NCBI GenBank assembly: GCA_016844935.1
Contig: JAERTK010000225.1
Span: 1-38,324, forward strand
DNA: 38,324 nt
Reading direction: 5' to 3'
From: Desulfobacteraceae bacterium
GTDB lineage: Bacteria; Desulfobacterota; DSM-4660; Desulfatiglandales; Desulfatiglandaceae
This document shows, piece after piece, positions 24,852 through 33,743 of the stretch. The position numbers and the translations under genes are program-made. Each line of letters begins with the position of its first letter. Within the stretch, counting starts at the first letter, position 1. The notes beneath the pieces were generated by a model. It was not told the origin of the DNA, ran no database searches, and worked only from the letters and a program-made list of their open reading frames with translations.

Positions 24852-26080
24852 ATCTTGTTAATGAACGGAATTGACGGGGCCTCTTTGCCATTGATCAAAC
24901 CGATGGTATCCCATCGGTTACACTGGGGACATTGCCACAGGAGTTCACTCGGCTCAAAACCGCATTGGACACATCTGAACCTGAGATAGGGAATGTTCAA
25001 CCCTTCAATGATCTCGCCGTAATCCGCCAGGATATCTTCCTCGGCGCCCCCGTTTAAAAACATCTGCCCCCTGAATCGCCGCGCCTCCCAGAACCCGGGG
25101 TTTAATGCAAGGGCACTGTTGATTTCCTTGAGCGCTCCCGCCACATCATTTTTGCTGTAGAGATAGCGGGCCAATGCCATATGGGTAAAGGCATCGGGGT
25201 TTAGGCGGGCGCATTCTTTCAAGAAGACCTCAACCGGCTCCAGGTTCTTCATCCGGGTGTAAGCCCCTTCCAGACGGCCATAGGCCAGGAATGTGAAATG
25301 AGGTGCCGCTTCGGCCACCTTTTTCCATGCAGCAATGGCTTTTTTGTAGTCCTGCCGCTCAAAATGGAGATCCCCCAGATGCAGGTAAGCGTCAACACAT
25401 TGTTTTTGTGTAGAAATGGCTTTGTTAAAAAGGGTCTTTGCCTTGACAACATCCTCATTTTCCTGACAAACTTTTCCCGCCTCCACCAGATGATGCGCTA
25501 GAATATGTTCATGATGACCTTTTTCAAGCCTGGCGATTTTTTGGCGGGTGGCATAAGCATTTTCCCAATCTTTCAACCCTTCATAAATCCGTTCAATTTC
25601 CTTAAGTGTCCGCACATCGCCGGGGTTTTTTTGGGAGACCTGAAGGAATGTTCTGAGCGAACGGTTCAGGAAGCCACCTTTTCGGTAATCCTGGCCGAGA
25701 TCGAAAAGCGCGCCGATCTTGATTTGTTCATCAATGTTGGGACGTAAAATGATATTTTGCCGGATTCTGATGGCACGGTCGATATCGCCCCTCGATCGAT
25801 AAAGATTCCCAAGGGTAACATAGGTTTCGATGGTATCTGAATTGACTTGAACGGATTTTGTAAATTCCTCGATGGCCTGGTCGTGGTCATTACTAAGAAG
25901 GTACTGCACCCCTTTGAAAAAAGAGCTGTCCCCCCTATTTGCCGCATCCGCCTGCTTGTCTTCCCTGGGGGACCGCATGCGCGCACCTAAGAATACCCCG
26001 ATCAGAAGAAAAACAATGGCCGTCAGGAGAATCTGCTGGCTTCCACCGCCAAGGAACCACTGCCAGGTCGATTCCAGCAT
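24848..26080 (-). CDS. lapB: LapB-like TPR protein (YciM) with rubredoxin-type zinc knuckle
   Basis: This 410-residue protein has an N-terminal membrane anchor (about 15-35), then a run of tetratricopeptide repeats (about 50-360) and a C-terminal metal knuckle with CVQCG and CPQC. This is the layout of LapB/YciM, which at the inner membrane delivers LpxC to the FtsH protease and so limits lipopolysaccharide synthesis. A GAAGGAGA site precedes the ATG. It follows lapA by 66 bases, the conserved pairing in many Gram-negative genomes, and overlaps mutS by four bases. Confidence 0.92.
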   Translation of the reverse strand: MLESTWQWFLGGGSQQILLTAIVFLLIGVFLGARMRSPREDKQADAANRGDSSFFKGVQYLLSNDHDQAIEEFTKSVQVNSDTIETYVTLGNLYRSRGDIDRAIRIRQNIILRPNIDEQIKIGALFDLGQDYRKGGFLNRSLRTFLQVSQKNPGDVRTLKEIERIYEGLKDWENAYATRQKIARLEKGHHEHILAHHLVEAGKVCQENEDVVKAKTLFNKAISTQKQCVDAYLHLGDLHFERQDYKKAIAAWKKVAEAAPHFTFLAYGRLEGAYTRMKNLEPVEVFLKECARLNPDAFTHMALARYLYSKNDVAGALKEINSALALNPGFWEARRFRGQMFLNGGAEEDILADYGEIIEGLNIPYLRFRCVQCGFEPSELLWQCPQCNRWDTIGLINGKEAPSIPFINKI

Positions 26081-26146
26081 GGGGATCTCTCCTTCACATC
26101 CAAAACATCCGGTCTAATAGCTTTGAATTTAAGCAGGGGCGCATCA

Positions 26147-26512
26147 TCACGTGTTGACTGGGGCGGGCGTTGGATTCACTGCGTCGTCTGAACCCATGTG
26201 TTCCGTTGTAACCGGCAGATTCCTGAGGGAGTTCAGCTCCATTTCATTGTTTTTCACATCCTTCATGAGGGCTTTGATCTGCCGTTTGAACGCCATTCGT
26301 TCCGACAGTCCGAAAAGCCATGTCACGGCCACGCCAAAGAGAAACGTCACCACCGCAATCAGAAATATGGACAACCCTGTTGTTTCATAGTTCAAAAAGA
26401 GAAGGTTTGCCTTGAAACTGATTTTGGTTGTTAAGGCCGCATAATTTTGAACCGACAGAACCACGATAAGAAGCAAAAAAAGAATAACAACAAGCGCCTT
26501 GACCTGTTTCAT
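26147..26512 (-). CDS. lapA: LapA-like membrane protein (DUF1049)
   Basis: This 121-residue protein has two membrane helices (about 6-24 and 45-68), separated by the short SVQNYAALTTKISF segment typical of LapA/YciS, then a cytoplasmic helical tail (FKRQIKALMKDVKNNEMELN) and a proline-rich end. LapA associates with LapB in lipopolysaccharide assembly control. A GGAGGT site precedes the ATG. The order lapA-lapB is the conserved one. Confidence 0.88.
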   Translation of the reverse strand: MKQVKALVVILFLLLIVVLSVQNYAALTTKISFKANLLFLNYETTGLSIFLIAVVTFLFGVAVTWLFGLSERMAFKRQIKALMKDVKNNEMELNSLRNLPVTTEHMGSDDAVNPTPAPVNT

Positions 26513-26588
26513 AACTGACCTCCGTATTTAACCTTCAATCTCTACAATTTTTACGAAAACCAAAATAAATGAAAAAACCAAATTTCCG

Positions 26589-27065
26589 CTAAATTAGGAT
26601 AATCCGCCCATGGATCGTTTCCGACACCTCCAGTATGCCGATGCTGTTGATACCGGCGGCGCTGTAGCCCGTGGCCGTGCCGGGGTTAAAAAATAAGACG
26701 TTGTTCTTCACATGATTGGCGATGATGTGTGAATGGCCATAAATAATCACATCCACATTTGGAAAAAGTGGAAGGATCCGGTCCTCCAGGCCATTGGCAG
26801 CCCCCCAACCATGCACCACCCCCAGACGGTGGCCCCCCACTTCCACGATTTTTTTTTCGGGGAGCAGGGCTTTTATTTCAAAGGGATCCATATTCCCCTG
26901 GACACCGTGAAATACGTTATTTTCCAGGAAATCGATAATGTTGGTGGAAACAATATCTCCGGCATGAATGATCATGTCCGCATCGGACAGGTGAGCGTTA
27001 TAAATATCCACAAAACCCCGGGTGATCTGGTTGAGATGCGTATCCGAAAGTACCCCAATTTTCAT
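26589..27065 (-). CDS. YfcE/MJ0936-type metallophosphoesterase
   Basis: The 158-residue protein starts MKIGVLSDTHLN at the ATG at 27065, preceded by GGAGTGAAGG. The longer open frame upstream has no family similarity. Metal-binding motifs of the calcineurin-like superfamily are present in order: D8 and H10 (SDTH), HAGD (40-43), GNMD, VHGWG and GHSH. Relatives are small dimeric phosphodiesterases that act on artificial or cyclic nucleotide substrates; the natural substrate is unknown. It lies 76 bases before lapA on the same strand and could be in the same transcript. Confidence 0.9.
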   Translation of the reverse strand: MKIGVLSDTHLNQITRGFVDIYNAHLSDADMIIHAGDIVSTNIIDFLENNVFHGVQGNMDPFEIKALLPEKKIVEVGGHRLGVVHGWGAANGLEDRILPLFPNVDVIIYGHSHIIANHVKNNVLFFNPGTATGYSAAGINSIGILEVSETIHGRIILI

Positions 27066-27248
27066 GCCTTCACTCCGAAAAACCTTAGACAATGACCCCT
27101 CGTCACAAAACCTGTTTTCGGGAGTATACCAACCCATGAAAAAAAGACAAGATTTATCTGAACGAGGTGTGTGAGCCATTGACGGGGGAAAGATATTCTT
27201 GTAATAACTACCAACGGTCAATTCATATCAGAATGAAAGGTGAAAACG

Positions 27249-27737
27249 ATGCCGGTATATGAATTCTATTGTTCCGAATGCCATATGATATTTAACTTCC
27301 TCTCCAAAACCGTTAACACGGAAAAAAGGCCCACGTGTCCAGAGTGCGCCAAAGTGACGCTGGAACGGCACATGTCGGTTTTTGCCACACCGCGAAATCG
27401 GGGAGAAGAGGAGGATTCACCCCTCCCGGATCTGGACGAAAGCAAAATGGAACAAGCCATGAACGTGCTGGCCTCCGAAGCGGAGCACCTGGATGAAAAT
27501 GATCCCAGGCAGGCCGCCAAGCTCATGCGCAAATTGACGGATATGACCGGGCTCAATCTGGGGGATGGTATGGAAGAGGCCCTGAGCCGTATGGAAAGGG
27601 GTGAAGACCCGGAGGCCATCGAGTCTGAAATGGGTGACCTCCTGGAGGGGGAAGATCCCTTTTCCTTTGGAAAAAAAGCCATCAAAGCCCGCAAAAAACG
27701 CCCGCCGAGGGTTGATGAAACACTTTATGATCTATAA
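27249..27737 (+). CDS. FmdB-type zinc-ribbon protein
   Basis: The 162-residue protein starts MPVYEFYCSEC at 27249, six bases after AAAGGTG. An N-terminal zinc ribbon has C8-x2-C11 and C30-x2-C33, the FmdB/putative regulatory protein pattern (CxxC_CXXC_SSSS). The rest is an acidic, low-complexity helical tail rich in Glu and Asp (about 55-145), longer than in most family members, and a basic end (KKAIKARKKRPPR). FmdB proteins are of uncertain role; some were proposed as regulators. It is divergent from the metallophosphoesterase gene and convergent with UPF0280, whose stop is 4 bases away. Confidence 0.82.
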   Translation: MPVYEFYCSECHMIFNFLSKTVNTEKRPTCPECAKVTLERHMSVFATPRNRGEEEDSPLPDLDESKMEQAMNVLASEAEHLDENDPRQAAKLMRKLTDMTGLNLGDGMEEALSRMERGEDPEAIESEMGDLLEGEDPFSFGKKAIKARKKRPPRVDETLYDL

Positions 27738-27741
27738 ACGG

Positions 27742-28473
27742 TCAAATCTCCACAAGTTCAATATCACCCCATGAAGCCATGGTATCTTTCACAATCACCA
27801 CCCCGCCCAAAATACCGCCGATCCGGTCCGCCCAACGGGCAACCTGTTCAAGATCAGCACTGCTCGTGACCCGGTTCCCCAGGGCTGTGGCACCGGCGTC
27901 GGCCAGGGCGGTTGATTTTGAAATGAGGCAAACCACATCCGTGATCCCGCGACTCAGGGAATGACCCACAGTGGCCGAAGAAGAACACACGCCAAGGGGC
28001 ATCTGCCGTTTTGGAATGCGCAGTCCGAATTTTCCGCTTAAAGGAGAAGCCCCCGCAAAAATTGATACACTTATGGGACGGTTGGCCATCAGGAAAATAT
28101 CTCCGCCGTTTTCAATAATCACCTGGTCGCTCAGTTCGACTAGCGATTCCCCCACCCATTGCGCCACAGCCCCGGCCACTGCGGCCATGGGGCCTACGTT
28201 TGCTTTTCTGGTGGACCGGAGCATATCTCTGACCATGGGGGGTGCAAGAGGGTCATCATCCAGCGGAACAAGTGAGGTGAGGAATAAGGGATGGTGCTTG
28301 ATGTAGCTTTCCAGCTGGTGACGAAACATGAAAACCAGATCACGGACCTGCTTTGTAAGATCTGATTCGGCACAGACCCACAGGTCGGTTTCACTCACAA
28401 CCACTTGAAAGGATTTCAGGTCTTTGGCATGAACGCTGTGTCTGTAAGACCGTTCCTGATAGAGATTTGACAT
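27742..28473 (-). CDS. UPF0280 family protein (ApbE-like fold)
   Basis: This 243-residue protein matches UPF0280, a family related to ApbE flavin transferases. The ApbE-like ENGGDIF is at about 141-147, followed by the conserved GVCSSSATVGHSLSRG and DAGATALGN segments. The biochemical role of UPF0280 is not established; members are common in methanogens and sulfate reducers. The ribosome site is weak (AAGAAAA). A 140-base palindromic repeat begins 17 bases upstream of the ATG, so the promoter must lie in or beyond it. No terminator is visible in the 4 bases between it and the FmdB-like gene. Confidence 0.88.
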   Translation of the reverse strand: MSNLYQERSYRHSVHAKDLKSFQVVVSETDLWVCAESDLTKQVRDLVFMFRHQLESYIKHHPLFLTSLVPLDDDPLAPPMVRDMLRSTRKANVGPMAAVAGAVAQWVGESLVELSDQVIIENGGDIFLMANRPISVSIFAGASPLSGKFGLRIPKRQMPLGVCSSSATVGHSLSRGITDVVCLISKSTALADAGATALGNRVTSSADLEQVARWADRIGGILGGVVIVKDTMASWGDIELVEI

Positions 28474-28489
28474 TTTTCTTGTGAGAAAG

Positions 28490-28629
28490 AGACCTTTGAA
28501 AAATGTTCAATTTCGTTCAAGACCAAGGCGCATGAGGATTTTAACCGGAGCAATATAATCAATATCTCGAGGATTAAAATCCGATTGCAACGCAGAGATT
28601 GAGCGAAAGGGGACGTTTTGCAAAGGTCT
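28490..28629. repeat. 140-base imperfect palindromic repeat, copy B
   Basis: Terminal inverted repeats AGACCTTTG (28490-28498) and CAAAGGTCT (28621-28629) bound an imperfect palindrome centred near 28560. The interior shares TTTTAACC, CTCGAGGATTAAAAT, CGCAGAGATTG and GCGAAA with copy A (14611-14750), in the same order. The outer ends differ from copy A but also pair with each other. Confidence 0.75.
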
Positions 28630-28929
28630 AAAAAAAGGCTTCCCAGGACGCCGTTATCTTCCTCCAGATTAATCTTCCCTCCTAAGGGTTTTTAGATCTT
28701 GGAAGAACAGATGCACGCACACCCGAGAAGCCAAAGTTTAAGCATCACCATCTGCTTCCCTGATTTTGGAGCTTGATGATACTTAAAGAAACAACACTAG
28801 CCCTGAAGACAGTGCAAAATCCTTGCCATAAAAGCATTACCTTCAAACTGCCTGATTTGGCATACATTCGTGCAGGCACAGTCTAATAAGAGACATCAAC
28901 TGTATCGAAAAAACCACAGATATGGCGGT
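28630..28929. other. Intergenic, no gene seen
   Basis: This 300-base stretch between the palindrome and the nnr terminator shows no open frame with family similarity and no RNA gene I can recognise on either strand. Confidence 0.5.
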
Positions 28930-29010
28930 AAAAAAACCACGGGGAAAGCCGTTTCCAGTTGCCGGTTTACAGTTGTCTGACCTTTAGCCGGCAACCGTGG
29001 CCTGTAAACC
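28930..29010 (-). terminator. Terminator-like structure after nnr
   Basis: Read on the minus strand, CCACGG (29000-28995) can pair with CCGTGG (28942-28937), which is followed at once by seven T residues (28936-28930). Nested inside are GTTGCCGG and CCGGCAAC (28995-28988 with 28965-28958); alternatively GGTTTACAG and CTGTAAACC (29010-29002 with 28972-28964) could pair. The structure lies just after the nnr stop. Confidence 0.5.
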
Positions 29011-29021
29011 ATGCAGAATCT

Positions 29022-30596
29022 TCATATGATTCGCACGCCATTATAACGATCCACCAGATCCACACTGAATCCTTCCCTGTCCTTTTTGAGGGCCGAAGGT
29101 AAACAGTCAAGAATATCCTGGGCTGTCATACCGTCTTCACCTTTTTCTTCCGCTGCAAGATCCCCCGCCAGGCCATGGAGAAACACACCTTTCAGGACGG
29201 CTTCCCCAACATCCAGGCCAAGCCCCAACATGGCGGCAATAACCCCGGTTAACACATCACCTGAACCTGCCGTGGCCATACCGGAATTCCCCGACATATT
29301 CATGAAAACCCGTCCGTCGGGCAATCCAACGAGGCTGTGTGCACCTTTCAATACAACAAACGACTGCAACTGCCGGGAAGTTCGTTGCAGGATTTCGATA
29401 CTGTCATTGTCAATCTCCCGAGCATCGATCCCCGTAATCCGAGCCATTTCACCCAAATGGGGTGTCAGGACGGTTTCTGTCTTCCGCTCTTTTAAGATTT
29501 GAAGGTCACTGCAGATGGCGGTGATCCCGTCACCATCCAGCAACAGGGGAACTTCCAGGTCTTTAGCGAGTTCTCTCACCAGAGCAAGGGTTTCCGCTTC
29601 CAGGGATAAGCCGGGACCCAGCACAACCATGTCCATTTTATTGGCCAGATCCAGCAGGAAATCCTTGTTTTCAAGGGCAATACTCCCGGATGCGGTTTCT
29701 TTTTGAGGCAATAAAACAATTTCGCTGCCCTTATTTGCGATATACGGCGTGGTGGATTCAGGGGCCGCCAGACGGGAGTAACCGCCACCGGCTTTCAGAA
29801 AGGAGAGTGCCGCAAAGTAAGGCGCGCCCAAATAACCTGAAGCACCGGAGATGAAAAGGGCCTGACCCATACTCCCCTTGTGGGCGCGGGCATCCCTTGG
29901 AGGAAGACTGATGTGCGGCGTGACAGCAACCTTCAGATGGTCTGAATCGTACAGTTCGGGCGGAAAAGAGATATGGGTCACATACAATTCGCCACATAAA
30001 TCATAACCGGGAAACATGAGATTACCCAGTTTGGGAAGGCCGAACGTCACCGTGTAATCCGCCTTTACAGCGATCCCCATTACTTTTCCCGTATTCCCCG
30101 AAACGCCGGAGGGAATATCGGCGCTGAATACAATTTTTCCGCTTTTGTTAATGTTGTCGATGATATGGCGGTAAAAGCCTTTCACTTCCCGCATAAGCCC
30201 GGTTCCGAGAATCGCATCCACCACAGCATCGGAATGCATAATATCCATATGTACAGATGGTTCGTCCTGAACTTCGCGAATCTCAACGGGCAGGCGTTTT
30301 AAGATATCCAGGTTCAGTTTTGCAGCCCCTCTGTATTTTTCCTGATCCCCAAGGATAAATACCTTGACAAGGGCGCCATTGGAATGAAGCTTTCGAGCGA
30401 TGACAAACCCGTCTCCGCCATTATTGCCCATTCCGCAAAAGACTACGAATCTTTTGTTTTTTATGCCGAACTTGTTCAAAATAACAAAATAAACCGCATC
30501 ACCGGCATTTTCCATGAGCAGTTCTTCTCTGATGCCATATGTTTCAATGGCAGTTCTGTCCAGTTCTCTCATTTCATTGACATTGCTAATTTTCAT
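29022..30596 (-). CDS. nnr: Bifunctional NAD(P)H-hydrate epimerase / ADP-dependent dehydratase
   Basis: From the ATG of MKISNVNEMRELDRTAIE at 30596 the protein has 524 residues and is the fused NAD(P)H repair enzyme. The N-terminal YjeF_N domain (about 1-215, with CGMGNNGGDGFVIARKL) interconverts R and S hydrates. The C-terminal ribokinase-like domain (about 230-515, with LLDGDG, TPHLGEMAR and ATAGSGDVLTGVIAAMLG) dehydrates the S form using ADP. The longer upstream frame to 30668 runs through a hairpin and is not used. A GGTGAAA stretch precedes the ATG. It is divergent from the thioesterase operon. Confidence 0.95.
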   Translation of the reverse strand: MKISNVNEMRELDRTAIETYGIREELLMENAGDAVYFVILNKFGIKNKRFVVFCGMGNNGGDGFVIARKLHSNGALVKVFILGDQEKYRGAAKLNLDILKRLPVEIREVQDEPSVHMDIMHSDAVVDAILGTGLMREVKGFYRHIIDNINKSGKIVFSADIPSGVSGNTGKVMGIAVKADYTVTFGLPKLGNLMFPGYDLCGELYVTHISFPPELYDSDHLKVAVTPHISLPPRDARAHKGSMGQALFISGASGYLGAPYFAALSFLKAGGGYSRLAAPESTTPYIANKGSEIVLLPQKETASGSIALENKDFLLDLANKMDMVVLGPGLSLEAETLALVRELAKDLEVPLLLDGDGITAICSDLQILKERKTETVLTPHLGEMARITGIDAREIDNDSIEILQRTSRQLQSFVVLKGAHSLVGLPDGRVFMNMSGNSGMATAGSGDVLTGVIAAMLGLGLDVGEAVLKGVFLHGLAGDLAAEEKGEDGMTAQDILDCLPSALKKDREGFSVDLVDRYNGVRII

Positions 30597-30610
30597 GGTT
30601 TCACCTTTCA

Positions 30611-30657
30611 CAGGGTGCAGGATGTATGTAATTCGAAGATGCTTTTTCTGCACCCTG
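30611..30657. repeat. Hairpin in nnr leader
   Basis: Perfect 10-base arms CAGGGTGCAG (30611-30620) and CTGCACCCTG (30648-30657) flank a 27-base loop, 15 bases upstream of the nnr start codon. A further CACCCTG repeat follows. It could be a leader regulatory structure or a small repeat remnant. Confidence 0.55.
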
Positions 30658-30717
30658 CACCCTGACAACTGAACCCTTACATGATATCAACACACCATAG
30701 ATTCCGTCAATAAATTC

Positions 30718-30747
30718 TTGACATGGGATGATGGTGCAAAATAGGGT
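30718..30747 (+). promoter_or_regulatory. Candidate sigma-70-type promoter of thioesterase operon
   Basis: TTGACA (30718-30723) is a perfect -35 hexamer; TAGGGT (30742-30747) after an 18-base spacer keeps the key T, A and final T of a -10 box. An inverted repeat TTCTCG (30754-30759) and CGAGAA (30777-30782) lies between it and the gene and could be an operator. Confidence 0.35.
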
Positions 30748-30800
30748 GAAGCACGTTCTCGCGAAGGACGTAAAAACGAGAATCCAATCAACCATTACAG

Positions 30801-31223
30801 ATGACGCTTATGGAAATCCGAAAAAGTTGCCAAGTAGCAATAACGGTCCCCTTCCACGATCTGGATCCCATGAATATTGTCTGGCATGGAAATCTCATGA
30901 AATATTTTGATGTGGCCAGGTTCGCCCTCCTGGATCAATGCGGCATTGATCTTCAAGCGTATTTTGAAAAAACAAGGTACCTGTTCCCCATCATTAAGAC
31001 CTCGACCAAACACATCGTCGCGCTAAAAAACCGAGACGAACTCATATGTAACGTCACGGTCCTGGAAGCCAAAATCAAGATCGTCATGGATTTTGAAATC
31101 AGGCGTAAAGGGCGCCAACAAGTTTGTGCCAGAGGAAGGAGCGAACAGGTGGCGGTGGTGTACCCGAAAATGGAATTGTTGTTTGAAATCCCTGAAGATA
31201 TTCGAAAACCCCTTGGATTCTAA
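30801..31223 (+). CDS. Hotdog-fold acyl-CoA/ACP thioesterase (4HBT, YbgC-like)
   Basis: This 140-residue protein has the 4-hydroxybenzoyl-CoA thioesterase signature near its start, FHDLDPMNIVWHGNLMKYFD (18-37), with catalytic aspartate D22 and the HGN turn. Such enzymes release acyl or aromatic acids from CoA or acyl carrier protein. A second ATG at 30810 would shorten it by three residues; neither has a strong ribosome site. It begins a tight four-gene row with an acyltransferase (6 bases on), carrier protein and ketosynthase, so its substrate is probably an acyl-ACP made by these partners. Confidence 0.88.
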   Translation: MTLMEIRKSCQVAITVPFHDLDPMNIVWHGNLMKYFDVARFALLDQCGIDLQAYFEKTRYLFPIIKTSTKHIVALKNRDELICNVTVLEAKIKIVMDFEIRRKGRQQVCARGRSEQVAVVYPKMELLFEIPEDIRKPLGF

Positions 31224-31229
31224 AGAATC

Positions 31230-32120
31230 ATGAAGGGATGGTTCTATAAAACGCTCATCGCCGGGTCCGGAAAATTCGGCCAATGGTTTTTCAGGCTTTT
31301 CGCCTGGTTTGTTTCAACGGGTTATTTTGTTTTCTGCCCCCATCGTGTCAAAACGGGGATCAATTTTTACAGAGCCCTTTTCCCCAACCGGCCCCTGGCA
31401 TACCACATCTGGTGCACCTGGAAACAATTCCATGATTTTACGGATGTTTTTCTTGAAAGGGCTATGATTGCAAACACTTCAGAAAACGCCACTTTCACCT
31501 CCACCGGCATGGAACATCTCAAACACGCCATAAAAAATCGCACCGGGGGCGTGATGATTATGTCCCATGCAGGAAGCTGGGACGCGGCGGCCCATCACTT
31601 GATGCGGGAACTGCCGGAACTCAGCCTGTTACTCTACATGGGGAAAAACCAAAAAGAGCAGATTGAAAGGTTCCAAAAAAACGACCTGCTGAATGCGGGC
31701 ATCCAGGTCATCGCCGTTGACAGGGAGGGCGGTTCCCCCTTTGACATCGTGGAAGGGGTCAAACAGCTCAGAAGCGGCGGCATGGTCTCCATGACAGGAG
31801 ATGTGATCTGGTACAAAGATCAACGAAGTGTTCGGGTGGATTTTCTGGGGTACGAAGCGGCGCTTCCCGAAACCCCATACCTCCTTGCGCTTCTCTCGAA
31901 CGTTCCCGTGTATGTCTTTTTTGCCTGGCGCACAGGCAGGGAACACTATCATGTCTCAATCAGTGAGCCCATCACAATTGAAAGTGTTTCTCGAGCCAAC
32001 AGGCGAAAAGCTATTTCGGAAACAGCTCAAAAATATGCCGATCATCTGGCAGAAAATATCCGGCAACACCCCTTTCAATGGTATCACTTTGAGCCTTTTT
32101 TGGGTAAAAAAATTCATTAA
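31230..32120 (+). CDS. LpxL/HtrB-like lysophospholipid acyltransferase
   Basis: This 296-residue protein belongs to the LpxL/HtrB family of membrane acyltransferases that move acyl chains from acyl-ACP to lipid A or related acceptors. The catalytic HxxxxD is H113 to D118 in SHAGSWD, and the later GGMVSMTGDVIWYKDQRSVR and FLGYEAALPETPYLLAL segments are typical. The N-terminal hydrophobic stretch (about 15-36) anchors it to the inner membrane. It starts six bases after the thioesterase stop. Comparable acyltransferases occur in aryl-polyene clusters, where they attach the polyene to an outer-membrane lipid. Confidence 0.88.
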   Translation: MKGWFYKTLIAGSGKFGQWFFRLFAWFVSTGYFVFCPHRVKTGINFYRALFPNRPLAYHIWCTWKQFHDFTDVFLERAMIANTSENATFTSTGMEHLKHAIKNRTGGVMIMSHAGSWDAAAHHLMRELPELSLLLYMGKNQKEQIERFQKNDLLNAGIQVIAVDREGGSPFDIVEGVKQLRSGGMVSMTGDVIWYKDQRSVRVDFLGYEAALPETPYLLALLSNVPVYVFFAWRTGREHYHVSISEPITIESVSRANRRKAISETAQKYADHLAENIRQHPFQWYHFEPFLGKKIH

Positions 32121-32228
32121 TTTCATATGTATAATCACGATTTTATTCCACATTGACATCTTATGTCCAATCCAATACCATTGGCTCTCAACTTTCCCAC
32201 GGCGTGTTTAGAAAAAGAGGCGGTCTCA

Positions 32229-32489
32229 ATGACACGAGATGAAATAAAAAACAATATACTACTGATTTTTGAAGAGGAATTTGAAATCACGAACCCCGGG
32301 TTGGATGAGAACCTCACCGAAGACCATGATTTTGACAGCATCGATGCCCTCGAGCTGTTGGGTGAAATTGAAAAAATGCTGGGTTCGGAATTGACCCGCC
32401 AGGAAAAGAAAGACGCCATGGAGATTCGCACCGTCAACCAGATCTGCGATTACGTGGCATCCCTTGCCGCGAAACGGGCTTTGATGTAG
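32229..32489 (+). CDS. Acyl carrier protein
   Basis: This 86-residue acidic protein starts MTRDEIKNNILLIFEEEF at the ATG at 32229, after AGAGGCGG. The phosphopantetheine site is S37 in DFDSIDAL. It looks like a dedicated carrier protein and not the housekeeping AcpP, because it sits in this operon and differs from the usual DSLDTVE motif. An open frame extends upstream to 32163 but has no family similarity. The ketosynthase starts 21 bases downstream. Confidence 0.92.
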   Translation: MTRDEIKNNILLIFEEEFEITNPGLDENLTEDHDFDSIDALELLGEIEKMLGSELTRQEKKDAMEIRTVNQICDYVASLAAKRALM

Positions 32490-32510
32490 GTTTTTGAGAC
32501 CAGGTACAGC

Positions 32511-33743
32511 ATGGAAAGAAGAGTTGTCATCACAGCCGCATCCGCCATCACCCCCATCGGCCACGCCAAAGATGAACTGATCGACAGCCTGGTCAACGGA
32601 AAGTCAGGCGTAAAGAAGATCCGGGAAGACGATCTCCTGACCGATCGCGTGGAATCCAAAGTTTTCGGTACTGTCAGCTACCCCATCGATTTCGACTTCA
32701 AAAGAAAATATCGCAAAACCATGGGCCCGGTTGCCTACTATGCCTGCCAGGTGGTGAAAGAAGTGCTTGAATCCGCCGGTTTGGAGCAGGATTTCGTATC
32801 TTCGGGAAGGCTTGGCGTGGCGTTTGGCTCCACCCATGGCAGCCCCACGGTGCAGAGACAGATTTATGAACATTTTTTCAGCGGCTCGGAGGAGCGTTTC
32901 TCCGCCATCGGCGCGGTGGACTACCTTAAAAGCATGGTGCATACCACCGCAGTCAACATTACCAAGATGTTTCAAATTACCGGCCGTGTGATCTCTTCTT
33001 CCACCGCCTGCACCACCAGCAGCCAATCCATCGGATACGGATATGAGGCGATCAAATACGGCATGCAGGATGCCATGGTCTGCGGCGGGGCCGATGAATA
33101 CGATACCACCACGGTGGCGGTGTTTGACAACCTGCTGGCCTGCTCAACGGAGTACAACCATACCCCCCACCTCACCCCCCGTCCATTTGATGCCAAGCGG
33201 GATGGCCTGGTGGTGGGGGAAGGCGCTGGTGCCGTTTTGCTGGAAGAGTACGAACTGGCCAGAAAACGCGGAGCCAACATCCTGGGAGAAGTCATGGGGT
33301 TCTGGTGCGGCAATACCGGCGGGGATTTGATCCTGCCCAACATGGACGGCATTCGAGAGACCATCGTCCAGGGGTTACAAAATGCCGGTTTAGAGCCTGA
33401 AGATGTTGATTTCGTGAGCGCCCACGCCACCGCCACCAAAATGGGCGATGTGGCAGAATCCATGGCCATTGGAAAAGTCTATGGGAAGGGTCCTCTCGTC
33501 ACGGGCCTCAAAAGTTACATGGGCCACACCATGGGGTCCTGCGGCGTCATCGAAACCATCATCACCCTGTACATGATGGAGAAAGGATTTATCGCTCCCA
33601 CTATGAACCTGGAAAACATCGACGAACGATGCGCCATGATCAGACACGTGCAGGAACTGCGGGAAACCCCCGTCAATATCGCTTCCATTCAAAACTTCGC
33701 ATTCGGCGGAGTGAACACCAGCCTGTTTTTGAAAAAAGTGTGA
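32511..33743 (+). CDS. Beta-ketoacyl-ACP synthase (FabF-like)
   Basis: This 410-residue ketosynthase has a complete C-H-H triad: C167 in SSTACTTS, H305 in SAHATATKMGD and H339 in YMGHTMGS, plus K334. It condenses malonyl-ACP with an acyl-ACP primer. The active-site surroundings (TACTTSSQSIGYGYEA, GGADEYDTTTVAVFDNLLA) differ from housekeeping FabF and are nearer to the ketosynthases of aryl-polyene or other special pathways, as judged by eye. It is the last gene of the operon before the presumed island border. No ketoreductase or dehydratase gene is present nearby, so those steps would be borrowed or encoded elsewhere. Confidence 0.92.
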   Translation: MERRVVITAASAITPIGHAKDELIDSLVNGKSGVKKIREDDLLTDRVESKVFGTVSYPIDFDFKRKYRKTMGPVAYYACQVVKEVLESAGLEQDFVSSGRLGVAFGSTHGSPTVQRQIYEHFFSGSEERFSAIGAVDYLKSMVHTTAVNITKMFQITGRVISSSTACTTSSQSIGYGYEAIKYGMQDAMVCGGADEYDTTTVAVFDNLLACSTEYNHTPHLTPRPFDAKRDGLVVGEGAGAVLLEEYELARKRGANILGEVMGFWCGNTGGDLILPNMDGIRETIVQGLQNAGLEPEDVDFVSAHATATKMGDVAESMAIGKVYGKGPLVTGLKSYMGHTMGSCGVIETIITLYMMEKGFIAPTMNLENIDERCAMIRHVQELRETPVNIASIQNFAFGGVNTSLFLKKV

